NCBI GenBank assembly: GCA_022778585.1
Contig: JALFTI010000006.1
Location: forward strand, 1-64,000
Direction of reading: 5' to 3'
Source: Pygmaiobacter massiliensis
GTDB lineage: Bacteria > Bacillota > Clostridia > Oscillospirales > Ruminococcaceae
DNA length: 64,000 nucleotides
The notes under the pieces are model-generated. The model was not told where the DNA came from, did no database searches, and saw nothing but the letters and a program-made list of their open reading frames with translations. Each line of letters opens with the position of its first letter. Positions within the stretch are counted from its first letter, which is position 1. Positions 17,846 to 28,070 of this stretch are shown piece after piece. Both the position numbers and the translations under genes were made by a program.

Positions 17846-19789
17846 TCAGTTTGGTGCTTCCGAAAAAGAAATCGGGGATTTTTGTGTGCAAGCCGGCGGA
17901 TCCGAAAAAGACTGAGACAGTTTTGCCAAGGCAAAAGGACCTTTTTTTTGGACGGTCAGCGCGGTTTTGGGTACATCCAGCAGTTGAATGGAAAAATCCT
18001 GTCCGCCGCAGCATATTTCCACATCTTCCACCCGCCGCAGAACCGGCGCGCTGCCTCGATTTACCAAAAGCAGTACCCGGCCGTTTTCATCGTACCGTTC
18101 CAAGCCAATTACATCTCCATTTGCCTCAAAAAAGCGCAAAGCACCGCTTTTCAGCTGGCTGCGGTGACGGCGCAGGGCAGACAGCTTGCGAATACAGTTT
18201 CTAAGCCGGTTGTCGGTACAGTCCCACTCGTAAAAAGCCCGGTTGAAAGGGTCCTTGTACCCCTGCATGGCAATCTCGTCGCCATAGTAAATGCAGGGAA
18301 CACCCGGAAGAAAAAATAAAAGTGCATAGCACAGCTGCAAAAGCTGTTTGCCTTGCTCCAATGCTGCCGGCGAAAGCCTGCGGTGGCTTTGCCAGTAACG
18401 GTCATGGTTTGCCACATCCTCGCCCGCAATAGCGGTAATAGCCCGCACGGTATCGTGGGTGGACAAAAAGTTCATGGCAAGCTCCATGGCAGGGGGCGGG
18501 TAGTGTTCCACAATCTCCATAATACGGCTGGCCAACCGTTCCGCCCGGCCGTAGCGGGCAAAGTCGATAATGGCGTTGCAGAATGGGTAATTCATAACCG
18601 AATCCAGCCCGCCGCCCAAAAGGTAAGTGCGCCGGGTGTTGTAGCTCACCTTGCAGCTGGCATCCTCCCATACCTCGCCCAGCAGGTAGCAGTCCGGTCC
18701 GTTCCGCTTAACTGCCTTTCGAATTTCGGCAATGAAATCGTCGGGCAGTTCGTCGGCTACATCCAGCCTGAACCCCGAAGCGCCAAGCCCGATCCAATGG
18801 TCGATCACGCCGCCCTCCCCGCAGATAAACTGCCGGTAGCTGGGTTCCGATTCGTTTACCTCGGGCAGGGTTTCGAACCCCCACCAGGAGCGGTAACCGC
18901 ATGGGTACTGCGGGCCAAAGTCGTACCAGCAGCGGTAGGGGCTGTGCGGGTTATGGTAGGCTCCGCCCGAGCCATACCGCCCGTTTTTGTCAAAATAAAT
19001 GCTGTCTGACCCGGTGTGGCTGAAAACCCCATCCAGAATAATGCGAATGCCTTTTTCCCTAGCTTGTGCGCACAGCAGGGAAAACTCCTGTTCGGTGCCC
19101 AAAAGCGGGTCGGGCTTCATATAGTCAGCTGTGTTGTAGCGGTGGTTGGAATGTGCTTCAAAAATGGGGTTCAGGTAGATGCAGTTCACTCCCAGGCCAA
19201 CCAGGTAATCCAACTTCTGCCGAATTCCCTCGAAATCGCCGCCATAGTAGTCCAGGTTCAGGTATCCTTCCCGCTCTTCACTGGGCCAGAAATACGGTTC
19301 ACCGTCCTTATCCTGGCGGGGAATGCGGTCGGCAAACGGCATGGGTTTATTCTTATGTCCTTCACAAAACCGGTCGGGGAAAATTTGGTACATCGTGCCG
19401 CCTTTCAGCCAATCGGGCGTTTTAAAATCGGCACTGTAAACGGTAAGCTGATAAGCGCGTCCCTCACCGGTGGTACAAATCCCTTCGCCCATATCGCCCT
19501 GGTATACCTTGGTATAACCCACCCAAAGGTCAAACCAGTAAAACCAGGCTCCCGGGGTTTGGGCGGTAATCGTTAGCTGAAACAGATTGTCCTCCCCCCG
19601 GCTGCCAGCGCTGGAAAATTGGTGTTCCAGCAAAGCGCTGCCGTCTTTTCGGGAAAGGTAAAGTCTGGGAGCGGCGTTTCCCCAGCTTTTTGGAACCTTT
19701 AGCCGGAAGGTGACGCTGCTGCCGGCTTTCACCGCCCCAAACGGGGTTTTGTGGAAGCTGTCATAACTGTTATAGACGGACATAGGCAT
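17846..19789 (-). CDS. GH13 neopullulanase/cyclomaltodextrinase-type alpha-glycosidase
   Basis: GH13 motifs: DGVFSHTG, GFRLDVADEL, LGEVWEDAS, FLSTHDTVR. Confidence 0.9.
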   Translation of the reverse strand: MPMSVYNSYDSFHKTPFGAVKAGSSVTFRLKVPKSWGNAAPRLYLSRKDGSALLEHQFSSAGSRGEDNLFQLTITAQTPGAWFYWFDLWVGYTKVYQGDMGEGICTTGEGRAYQLTVYSADFKTPDWLKGGTMYQIFPDRFCEGHKNKPMPFADRIPRQDKDGEPYFWPSEEREGYLNLDYYGGDFEGIRQKLDYLVGLGVNCIYLNPIFEAHSNHRYNTADYMKPDPLLGTEQEFSLLCAQAREKGIRIILDGVFSHTGSDSIYFDKNGRYGSGGAYHNPHSPYRCWYDFGPQYPCGYRSWWGFETLPEVNESEPSYRQFICGEGGVIDHWIGLGASGFRLDVADELPDDFIAEIRKAVKRNGPDCYLLGEVWEDASCKVSYNTRRTYLLGGGLDSVMNYPFCNAIIDFARYGRAERLASRIMEIVEHYPPPAMELAMNFLSTHDTVRAITAIAGEDVANHDRYWQSHRRLSPAALEQGKQLLQLCYALLFFLPGVPCIYYGDEIAMQGYKDPFNRAFYEWDCTDNRLRNCIRKLSALRRHRSQLKSGALRFFEANGDVIGLERYDENGRVLLLVNRGSAPVLRRVEDVEICCGGQDFSIQLLDVPKTALTVQKKGPFALAKLSQSFSDPPACTQKSPISFSEAPN

Positions 19790-19958
19790 AATCCTTTCTG
19801 GCGCTTGTGAAATGGGTTGACCCTAGCAATACAAAGGCGGTACCAGGGCGCAAAAATATTTGCCGCCGGAGCTTGCAGCTTAGGCAAAATAAAAAGCAGG
19901 TTTGCGGCAGTTCTTTTTCCTTTATGGTACCACAAAACAGGGCAAAACAAAACAGAAA

Positions 19959-19995
19959 ACCGCCGCTGGCAAGGTGCCGGGCGGCGGTTTTTTAA
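19959..19995 (-). terminator. Rho-independent terminator of glgP
   Basis: AACCGCCGC...GCGGCGGTT stem downstream of glgP stop. Confidence 0.75.
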
Positions 19996-20009
19996 AAGGA
20001 AAATATTTC

Positions 20010-22433
20010 TTATTTTACCGGTTCCATTTTCCAAATATCGCGCGCGTAATCCTGCACGGCGCGGTCGGCCGAGAAAATACCGGCGGCGGCAATGTTGGCA
20101 AGGCTCATGCGGGCCCACCGCTCGCGGTCGGTATAGGCTTTGGAAACTTCGGCCTGCACCCGCCGGTAGTCGGCAAAATCTGCCAAAACCATATAAGGGT
20201 CCTGGTTGCGCAGGTTGGAAAGCACTTCGGAGAAGTTTTTGCCATCCAGCCCGGGCTCCAAAAAGCACAGAACCTTACGGGCAATTTCATCACCGGAAAG
20301 GAAGGACTGCGGCGTATAGCCAAACTGCTTCAGTTTTTCCACCTGGTCGGCCAGCATGCCGAACTGGAAGAAGTTTTCCTTGCCGGCCGCGGCGCAGATC
20401 TCCACATTGGCGCCGTCCAGTGTGCCCAAAGTTAAAGCGCCGTTCAACATAAACTTCATGTTGCCGGTGCCGGAAGCCTCGGTTCCCGCCAGGCTGATCT
20501 GTTCGCTTACCTCGCTGGCAGGCATCAAGCGCTCGCTGACCGTGACCGAATAGTCCTCTAGGTAGACAATCCGCAGTTTGTCCCGCACGGCGGGGTCGGC
20601 GTCAATAACCTTGCCCAATGTGCAGATAAGCCGGATAATCTGCTTGGCCATATAGTAGCCCGGCGCGGCTTTTGCACCGAAAATATAGGTTTTAGGCACA
20701 AAGTCGGCATTGGGATTTTCCTTCAGCCACAAATACTGGGCCGCAATGTTCAGCGCATTCAAATGCTGGCGCTTATATTCGTGCAGCCGCTTGACCTGTA
20801 CATCAAAAATAGAATCCGGGTCGATAAGCACGCCGGTAGTGCGGTGCAAATGGTCTGCAAACAGGCGTTTGTTCTGCTGTTTGGCCGACAATAGTTTTTC
20901 CAAAAAGGTCTTATCGTTGGCAAAGTTCTGCAGCCGCCGCAGTTGGGAAGCGTCGTGCTTAAACCCATCGCCAATGGCGCTTTCCACCAGATTGGTCAAA
21001 GCAGGGTTTGACTGCAGCATCCAACGGCGCCAGGCAATGCCGTTGGTTACATTTTTAAACGCGCGCGGTTTGAACAGGTAATAGTCGTGGAAGACGCTTT
21101 TTTTGATAATTTCGCTGTGCAGCTTGGACACACCGTTAATGGAATGGCACACATAAGCGCAGATATTGGCCATGCGCACCTGATTGTCGCCCAAAAGCGC
21201 CATATAGTTGACCTTACCTTCGTCGCCCGGAAATGCGCGGAACAGTTCTTCCCGGCAGCGCCGGTCCATTTCCTTCACAATTTCAAAGATGCGCGGCAAT
21301 GTGGTGCGGAAGATGTCCAGATTCCACTTTTCCAGCGCCTCGCTCATAACGGTGTGGTTGGTGTAAGCGAAGGTGCGCTGGCAGATGCTGTAAGCGGCGT
21401 CCCAACCATAGCCGCATTCATCCAGCAAAACCCGCATCAGTTCCGGAATAGCAAGGGTGGGGTGGGTGTCATTGATGTGGATGGCCACCTTGTCGGGCAG
21501 GTTATCCATGGTACCGTACTGGTCCAGGTGCCGGCGCACAATGTCCCCAATGGATGCGCAGGACAAAAAGTACTGCTGGCGCAGCCTTAAAATTTTGCCT
21601 TCCACATGGTTATCGTTGGGGTAAAGCACCTTGCTGATCAGCTCTGCGGTGCCGCCCTGGCGCAATGCGGCGTTGTAATCGCCCTGGTTAAAGGCGTTCA
21701 TATCAATGCCGGGCGCTTTGGCCGCCCAAAGCCGCAGCTGGGAAACCCCCTTGGAGTCGTAACCAGACACATACATGTCGTAGGGGATAGCCAATACCGA
21801 ATGATAATTGGAATGTTCAATATGGTGGAAATTGCCGTCCCAGGTTTCCCGCACTTCGCCGTCAAACCGCACTTCCACCGCCTGGTCTGGGTGGCTTTTC
21901 AGCCAAACGCCGCCGCCGGGCAGCCAGTCGTCCACCAGTTCCTGCTGCCAGCCGTCCACAATTTTTTGCCGGAAAATGCCGTATTCATACAAAATGGAAT
22001 ATCCCATGCCGGGCAGATCACAGGAGGCCATGCCGTCCAGATAGCAGGCGGCAAGCCGTCCCAGTCCGCCATTGCCCAGCCCTGCGTCTGGCTCCAGCTC
22101 GTAAAGGCTTGTAAGGTTCAGGCCATAGCTTTCCACCACCTTGTCGGCCACCTGGGTGAGCCCCAGGTTAAACAGGCTGGTTTTCAGCGAACGACCCATT
22201 AAAAATTCCATGCACAGGTAGTACACCTGTTTGCTGCCCTCGCCATAGGTCTGGGCCATAAAACGCTTGCGCTTGTCGCTCATCAGTTTTCGGCAAACCA
22301 GCGCCAGGGCACGGTACACCTGGTCTGCGGTGGCGCTTGCCACATCCTCCACCGAAAACTCGGCCAAAAGGCAGCGGCGCAGAAGCTGGTCAAATTCCGC
22401 TTGGGTGTAATTATAATTCTGGTTCAAACCCAA
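20010..22433 (-). CDS. glgP: Glycogen/starch/alpha-glucan phosphorylase
   Basis: Strong family match incl. EASGTGNMKFMLNGALTLGTLDGANVEI (PLP region), GLGNGGLGRLAACYLDGMA. Confidence 0.97.
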   Translation of the reverse strand: MGLNQNYNYTQAEFDQLLRRCLLAEFSVEDVASATADQVYRALALVCRKLMSDKRKRFMAQTYGEGSKQVYYLCMEFLMGRSLKTSLFNLGLTQVADKVVESYGLNLTSLYELEPDAGLGNGGLGRLAACYLDGMASCDLPGMGYSILYEYGIFRQKIVDGWQQELVDDWLPGGGVWLKSHPDQAVEVRFDGEVRETWDGNFHHIEHSNYHSVLAIPYDMYVSGYDSKGVSQLRLWAAKAPGIDMNAFNQGDYNAALRQGGTAELISKVLYPNDNHVEGKILRLRQQYFLSCASIGDIVRRHLDQYGTMDNLPDKVAIHINDTHPTLAIPELMRVLLDECGYGWDAAYSICQRTFAYTNHTVMSEALEKWNLDIFRTTLPRIFEIVKEMDRRCREELFRAFPGDEGKVNYMALLGDNQVRMANICAYVCHSINGVSKLHSEIIKKSVFHDYYLFKPRAFKNVTNGIAWRRWMLQSNPALTNLVESAIGDGFKHDASQLRRLQNFANDKTFLEKLLSAKQQNKRLFADHLHRTTGVLIDPDSIFDVQVKRLHEYKRQHLNALNIAAQYLWLKENPNADFVPKTYIFGAKAAPGYYMAKQIIRLICTLGKVIDADPAVRDKLRIVYLEDYSVTVSERLMPASEVSEQISLAGTEASGTGNMKFMLNGALTLGTLDGANVEICAAAGKENFFQFGMLADQVEKLKQFGYTPQSFLSGDEIARKVLCFLEPGLDGKNFSEVLSNLRNQDPYMVLADFADYRRVQAEVSKAYTDRERWARMSLANIAAAGIFSADRAVQDYARDIWKMEPVK

Positions 22434-22841
22434 TTCACTCCTAAAAATGAAAATGATTGTTTTATTTTAATTTGGAAAAACGGTGCAGGTGCGCAGAGTT
22501 TATTGTGAAAAAATCCACGAACTTGCCATTGTTATTATATCGGCACAAAAAAAGCTTTGCAACCATACAGGCGGGTACACCAGAATAATTCCGGCAGGTT
22601 TTCAAAAAATGCTGAAAAAGCGCTGCGGTTTCTCGTGCAAAACAGAAAGAAAAAAACGCCTGCCGCGGCCCCTGCAGCCGTTGTGTGCCGCGGTATGCCG
22701 CAGCTTTGCAGCAAACTGCAAATAGTGCAAAACCGGGCGGGATATGGTATACTAAATAAATCAAACATAAGCAAAATCGGTCGGGGCAGTCAGCACCGCT
22801 TTCCGGCCGCGAAAACTATTGTTGGAAACGAGGGAGTTTTT

Positions 22842-23195
22842 ATGCCGATGAACAAAATCAGAATGGAAATCTGCGGGTCCGAGTATATTATCTCCACCAC
22901 AGACAGTGAGGACTATACCCTTGCACTGGCCGAAAAGCTGGATAAGGCTATGAGCGAATTTATGACCGCGGTGCCCCAGGCATCGGTGACCACTGCCGCA
23001 GTAATGTGTGCGCTTTCCTACCTGGACGAGTTGGAAAAGAGCAGTGCCTCGGCTGATAATATGCGCAGCCAGATTACCGAATACCTGGATGATGCCGCAA
23101 AAGCGAACCTGGAAGCAGAGGATGCAAGGCGGGAACTGGAACGGCTGCGCCGGCAGCTGGGCAGCCTGCAAAGCGCACAGGACAAAGGGGAATAA
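22842..23195 (+). CDS. zapA: Cell division protein ZapA
   Basis: MPMNKIRMEICGSEYIISTTDSEDYTLALAEKLDKAM and C-terminal coiled coil; precedes U32 peptidase as in many Firmicutes. Confidence 0.85.
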   Translation: MPMNKIRMEICGSEYIISTTDSEDYTLALAEKLDKAMSEFMTAVPQASVTTAAVMCALSYLDELEKSSASADNMRSQITEYLDDAAKANLEAEDARRELERLRRQLGSLQSAQDKGE

Positions 23196-25280
23196 ATGAA
23201 CAACAGGCTGGATATTCTGGCCCCGGCCGGAAACTTTGAAATGCTGAAAGCGGCAGTGTACGCAGGTGCAAACAGCGTATATTTGGGGCTTTCAGGCTTT
23301 AATGCCCGGCGCAGCGCCGAAAACTTTGATTCGGCCACCCTGCCGCGGGCGGTGCAGTTTTGCCATGGGCGCGGAGTGCGGGTGAATGTGGCGCTTAACA
23401 CCCTTGTGGCGGACCGGGAACTGGGCGCATTGGAACAGGCGGTGCGCACGGTGGCCGAAAGCGGGGCCGATGCCGTTATTTTGCAGGACCTGGCGGTAGC
23501 CAAGCTGGTTCGACAGATGACGCCGGGCCTGGCGCTGCATGCTTCCACCCAAATGTCGGTGACCAGTTTGGAAGGCGCGAAATTACTGGCCCAAGCAGGT
23601 TTTTCCCGGGTGATACTGGCGCGGGAACTGACCGGCCCGGAAGTGGAATATATTACCAAAAACTGCGGCATTGAAACCGAGATCTTCATTCATGGAGCGC
23701 ACTGTGTCAGTGTGTCCGGCCAGTGCTATATGAGCGCGTTTTTCGGCGGGCGTTCCGGAAACCGCGGCGCCTGCGCCGGCCCCTGCCGGCTGCCCTATAC
23801 GGCCAATGGCAAAACGGGTGCGCTTTTAAGCCTGAAGGACCTGTCGCTTATGGACCAGTTGCCCCAGATTGCCCAGATGGGAGTTTGCTGTGTGAAAATT
23901 GAAGGCCGGCTGCGCAGCTGCGAGTATGTGGCGGCTGCGGTTAGTGCGGCACGGGCGGCGCTGGAGGGAAAGCCCTACGACCGACAGCTGCTGGCAAGGG
24001 CGTTCAGCCGGGATGGTTTTACCGAAGGCTTTTTTGAAAACCACTACCTGGACGGGCAGATGTTTGGCCAGCGCACCGAGGCAGACGGTGCCGATACAAA
24101 AGCCGCACTGCCCGCCCTGCGAGAGCTTTACCGGCGGGAATTTCCCGGTGTGGGGGTGCAGTTTGACCTTTCGCTTGTGGCGGATGAATTGAAGCTTGTG
24201 GTGTCGGACGGCGAAAACGGGGTGGTTAAAAGCTGCAAGGTGGAATGCCAGAAGGCCGAGAAACCGCAAACGGAAGCAATCTGCCGCAGTTTGGAAAAGT
24301 GCGGCGGGACGCCGTTTTATCCTAAACAGGTGATCTGCCATATACCGGATGAGGTATATGTGCCGCTGAAAGAGGTAAATGGGCTGCGCCGCCAGGTGCT
24401 GGAGGAACTTTTGCGCCAGCGGGAAGTTTTGCACCCATATCCCTGCGGCAAGGCGCCTGCACTGCCCCAGGGCCGCAAAGTGCGGCCAAAACAGCCGCTT
24501 GCGCTTTGGGCGCACTTTGAGTCGCCAAACCAGCTGACGGACCAGGCGCAGCAGCTTTTGGAAGGGTACACACTGCCGCTTTGCTGGGCGGCAGAGCATG
24601 ATCCTGCGCCCAAGGCGGCGGCAGCACTCAGCCGCGGCATTTTTGACGAAGCCGAAGAAGAGCAAAAACTGCTGAAAGCCTGGGAGAGAGGCTGGCGGGT
24701 ATTTGAGGCACAGTCGGTCTGCGGTTTGGGGCTTTTGCGCCGGGTGCTGCCGCAGGCGCAGCTGCGCTGCGGTTTTGGCTGCAATGTAACCAATACCCTG
24801 GCCCAGCAGGCTTACGAAGAGTGGGGCGCCAAAACGGTGACCCTGTCGCCCGAACTGCCGCTGACCGAAGCGGCAAAGCTTGGCGGCAGCGTGCCAAGGG
24901 GCGTATTGGTATATGGTCACCTGCCGCTGATGCTGCTGCGCACCTGCCCAATTCGGCAGACCACCACCTGTGACAAATGTGCCGCTAACGGCAGCCTGAC
25001 CGACCGCAAGGGGGAACAAATCCGGGTATTGTGCCAGGGGCAGCACCCGGGTGCAAGCCGTCAGCTGTTAAACCCGGTGCCGCTTTGGCTGGCCGACCGG
25101 CTGCAGGAGGTACAGGTGGAGTATGCGGTTTTGTATTTTACCACCGAAACTGCGGCCCAGGTGGATGCGGTGCTGCAGGCTTTCCAAAAGCAGCAGCCCT
25201 GCCCGGGCGGCTTTACCCGGGGCCTTGCCTATAAAAATATATTTGCCGGCCAGCCGGCAAGCAAACGGGAGGAAGTATGA
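23196..25280 (+). CDS. U32 family peptidase
   Basis: ILAPAGNFEMLKAAVYAGANSVYLG; EIFIHGAHCVSVSGQCYMSAFFGGRSGNRGACAGPCRLPY; C-terminal DUF3656-like region. Confidence 0.92.
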   Translation: MNNRLDILAPAGNFEMLKAAVYAGANSVYLGLSGFNARRSAENFDSATLPRAVQFCHGRGVRVNVALNTLVADRELGALEQAVRTVAESGADAVILQDLAVAKLVRQMTPGLALHASTQMSVTSLEGAKLLAQAGFSRVILARELTGPEVEYITKNCGIETEIFIHGAHCVSVSGQCYMSAFFGGRSGNRGACAGPCRLPYTANGKTGALLSLKDLSLMDQLPQIAQMGVCCVKIEGRLRSCEYVAAAVSAARAALEGKPYDRQLLARAFSRDGFTEGFFENHYLDGQMFGQRTEADGADTKAALPALRELYRREFPGVGVQFDLSLVADELKLVVSDGENGVVKSCKVECQKAEKPQTEAICRSLEKCGGTPFYPKQVICHIPDEVYVPLKEVNGLRRQVLEELLRQREVLHPYPCGKAPALPQGRKVRPKQPLALWAHFESPNQLTDQAQQLLEGYTLPLCWAAEHDPAPKAAAALSRGIFDEAEEEQKLLKAWERGWRVFEAQSVCGLGLLRRVLPQAQLRCGFGCNVTNTLAQQAYEEWGAKTVTLSPELPLTEAAKLGGSVPRGVLVYGHLPLMLLRTCPIRQTTTCDKCAANGSLTDRKGEQIRVLCQGQHPGASRQLLNPVPLWLADRLQEVQVEYAVLYFTTETAAQVDAVLQAFQKQQPCPGGFTRGLAYKNIFAGQPASKREEV

Positions 25281-25729
25281 ACCTGACCATACCGGTAAAA
25301 AAGCTGCGCTGCGGCGCAAAATTGCCCCAGCGGGCGACCGAAGGGGCGGCCGGAGCAGACCTTTATGCCTGCTGCCCCGAAGCAGGGGTGCGGCTTGCAG
25401 CAAATGGCGGGCGCGCTGTTGTGCCCACCGGAATTGCCGTTGAACTGCCTGGGCCGGAATATGTGGCGCTGGTTTTCGCGCGCAGCGGCCTGGGAATTCG
25501 TAAGGGAATTACCCTTTCCAACGGGGTGGGAGTAATCGATTCGGACTATCGGGGTGAAATCTCGGTGGGCCTTGTGAATCTGTCCGGCGAGGATTATCTG
25601 GTGAGGGATGGAGACCGCATTGCCCAGCTGGTTATCCTGCCGGTGGCATCGGCCCGGTTTGTGCAGGCGGAAAACTTGTCCGAAACCCAACGCGGAGAAG
25701 GCGGTTTGGGCTCTACCGGCCGGCGCTGA
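25277..25729 (+). CDS. dut: dUTP diphosphatase
   Basis: ATEGAAGADLYAC, RSGLGIRKGITLSNGVGVIDSDYRGEI, GDRIAQLVI, RGEGGLGSTGR; ATGA overlap with U32 gene. Confidence 0.95.
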   Translation: MNLTIPVKKLRCGAKLPQRATEGAAGADLYACCPEAGVRLAANGGRAVVPTGIAVELPGPEYVALVFARSGLGIRKGITLSNGVGVIDSDYRGEISVGLVNLSGEDYLVRDGDRIAQLVILPVASARFVQAENLSETQRGEGGLGSTGRR

Positions 25730-25807
25730 ACGGGATTGGTTTTCCCAAAGCGGGCAGGTTGCCTTTTAAGCTGCCATTCGGGCAAAGATGTGAGGAGAAC
25801 TTTTTTC

Positions 25808-26068
25808 ATGAAAAAGAATTTTTTGCTTATATTTTATCTGTTGGCGGGCATTTTGGCCGGCAGCCTTTTGGCAAGCCTGGCCGCAGGTGTGCCGTTTTTA
25901 TCCTGGCTGGCCTATGCGGCGTCGGTTGGGTTTGCGGCAGCAAATCCTGCCTGTCTGGACCTGATTGTCATCAAAATTTATTTTGGTTTTTCCATGGGGG
26001 TTTCGGTGGCGCAGGTGCTGTGCATTGGCCTGGCGCTGTTTTTGTATAATCGCAGCCACCTGCGCTAA
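25808..26068 (+). CDS. Small membrane protein, DUF4321-like
   Basis: 86 aa, two to three TM segments, MKKNFLLIFYLLAGILAGSLLASLAAG...; adjacent to maf/mreB as is common for DUF4321. Confidence 0.65.
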   Translation: MKKNFLLIFYLLAGILAGSLLASLAAGVPFLSWLAYAASVGFAAANPACLDLIVIKIYFGFSMGVSVAQVLCIGLALFLYNRSHLR

Positions 26069-26242
26069 GGCACTGGTGCTGGCCGTATTAACCCGGCCAA
26101 AACACGGAAGATTGTGACCAGCCTGGCTGGCAACCAGCGTTAGTAAGAAGGAAAATGAAATGGATATTTCTGGCAGCTTTTTTGCAAGGTTTGTAATATT
26201 TGCTGCACGGTGTTCGTTGTTTATCTGGAAAGGAGCTTTTTC

Positions 26243-26794
26243 ATGCTGATTCTCGCCTCTTCTTCTCCCCGCAGAAAAGAACTGCTTACACTTGTTACCG
26301 ATGAGCCTTTTCAGATAGAGGTAAGCGCAGTGGATGAGCGCGCCATCACGGCAGAAAATGCAGTGGAACTGGTAAAAAAGCTGGCTATGGCAAAAGCAAA
26401 AGCTGTAGCAGACCGCTTTTGGTCTGATACGGTGATTGGCTGCGATACGGTGGTGGAGCTGAACGGGGAGGTATTGGGAAAACCCGCCGATCAACAGGAG
26501 GCAACCCGCATGATCAAGGCGCTTTCCGGCGCGGAGCATCTGGTGCATACCGGTGTGTGCCTGTGCAGGCAGGACAAGTGCGATGTTTTTGCGGTGACCA
26601 CCCGCGTGGAGTTTTTGGACTGGAGGGATGACGAGATTCGCCGGTATGTTTTGACCTCTGAACCTTATGATAAAGCCGGCGGTTATGCCATACAGGGATA
26701 TGCTGCAAGGTTTGTAGCAAAAATTGACGGCTGCTATTTTAATGTAATGGGGCTGCCGGTATCGGCAGTTTATCACCATTTGCGCGATTTTTGA
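26243..26794 (+). CDS. maf: Maf-like nucleotide pyrophosphatase
   Basis: LILASSSPRRKELLTL; GCDTVVELNGEVLGKP; YAIQGYAARFV; SD AAAGGAG before ATG 26243. Confidence 0.93.
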   Translation: MLILASSSPRRKELLTLVTDEPFQIEVSAVDERAITAENAVELVKKLAMAKAKAVADRFWSDTVIGCDTVVELNGEVLGKPADQQEATRMIKALSGAEHLVHTGVCLCRQDKCDVFAVTTRVEFLDWRDDEIRRYVLTSEPYDKAGGYAIQGYAARFVAKIDGCYFNVMGLPVSAVYHHLRDF

Positions 26795-26844
26795 GGCAAA
26801 AACTTGGTGAAAAGAGGATAAATTGTTAAATTTTGTACAAGAGC

Positions 26845-26873
26845 TTGAGAAATGAAAAAACGGCGGTTATAAT
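26845..26873 (+). promoter_or_regulatory. Sigma-A promoter for mreB
   Basis: TTGAGA-N17-TATAAT. Confidence 0.65.
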
Positions 26874-26942
26874 AGTACCGTGAAAATAGGGCGTGTGGCG
26901 CCTTGCGATAGAGAGGAACAGCATACTAAGGAGAGTTTTGGA

Positions 26943-27977
26943 ATGTTCAAGATGAATTTGGGCTTTAATAAGGATATCGGCATTGACCTGGGCACTGCCA
27001 ACACGCTGGTGTATATGAAGGGCAAGGGCATTATTATGCGCGAACCCAGCGTGGTTGCGGTGGATACAAAAAGTGACACGGTGCGGTATATTGGCAACGA
27101 GGCGAAAGCGGTAATTGGCCGTACCCCCGGCAGCATTGTGGCAGTGCGCCCGCTGAAGGAAGGGGTTATTGCTGACTTTGACATTACGGCTGCCATGCTG
27201 AAAGAGTTTATCGGCAAAGCCTGCGGTACAGGGCTTTTGACCCATCCGCGGGTGGTCATCTGCATTCCGTCCGGCGTTACCGAGGTGGAAAAGCGCGCCG
27301 TGCGCGAGTCGGCCGAGCGGGCCGGTGCCAGGCAGGTATTCGTGATTGAAGAGCCTATGGCGGCAGCCATTGGCGCAGGGCTGCCTGTTTCGGAAGCGAC
27401 CGGCAGCATGGTGGTAGATATTGGCGGCGGCACCAGCGAAGTGGCGGTCATCAGCTTGGGCGGTATTGTGGCTGCCCGCAGTGTCCGCATCGGCGGCGAC
27501 GCGTTTGACAATGCCATCATTGCCTATATCAAACGCAAGTACAACCTGCTGATCGGCGAACGCACGGCCGAGGTGATTAAGATTGAGATTGGCAGCGCAT
27601 ATAAATTGGAAGAAGAGCTGTCGATTGAAATTAAGGGCCGCAACCTGGTGGATGGCCTGCCCAAAAATATCACCGTGCACAGTGAAGAAGTTCGCGAGGC
27701 GCTGGATGAAAATTTGCAGCGGGTGATTGAGGCCGTTAAGGAAACACTGGAGCGGACCCCGCCTGAGCTTGCAGCCGATATTATTGACCAGGGCATTACC
27801 CTGACCGGCGGCGGCGCGCTGCTGCGCGGCCTGGACCAGCTGGTGAACCACCATACCGGCATTGAGGTGCATGTGGCCGAAAATCCGCTGGACTGTGTGG
27901 CCACCGGCGCAGGATTGGTGCTGGACAATATGGATCTGCTGATGGAGATTGTGGCGGATTCGGAGCGCAAATTTTAA
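26943..27977 (+). CDS. mreB: Rod shape-determining protein MreB
   Basis: DIGIDLGTANTLVYMKGKGIIMREPSVVAVD; VDIGGGTSEVAVISLGG. Confidence 0.97.
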   Translation: MFKMNLGFNKDIGIDLGTANTLVYMKGKGIIMREPSVVAVDTKSDTVRYIGNEAKAVIGRTPGSIVAVRPLKEGVIADFDITAAMLKEFIGKACGTGLLTHPRVVICIPSGVTEVEKRAVRESAERAGARQVFVIEEPMAAAIGAGLPVSEATGSMVVDIGGGTSEVAVISLGGIVAARSVRIGGDAFDNAIIAYIKRKYNLLIGERTAEVIKIEIGSAYKLEEELSIEIKGRNLVDGLPKNITVHSEEVREALDENLQRVIEAVKETLERTPPELAADIIDQGITLTGGGALLRGLDQLVNHHTGIEVHVAENPLDCVATGAGLVLDNMDLLMEIVADSERKF

Positions 27978-28006
27978 GCTTAGCTGTAAAAGGCTGGGTG
28001 AGCAAA

Positions 28007-28049
28007 CACAAAGGCAGCGGGCAGCGGTTACTGCCTGCTGCCTTTTGTG
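28007..28049 (+). terminator. Intercistronic terminator-like hairpin between mreB and mreC
   Basis: CACAAAGGCAGCGGGCAG-CGGTTA-CTGCCTGCTGCCTTTTGTG. Confidence 0.6.
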
Positions 28050-28070
28050 ACAAAACGGGGGAAATACGCG

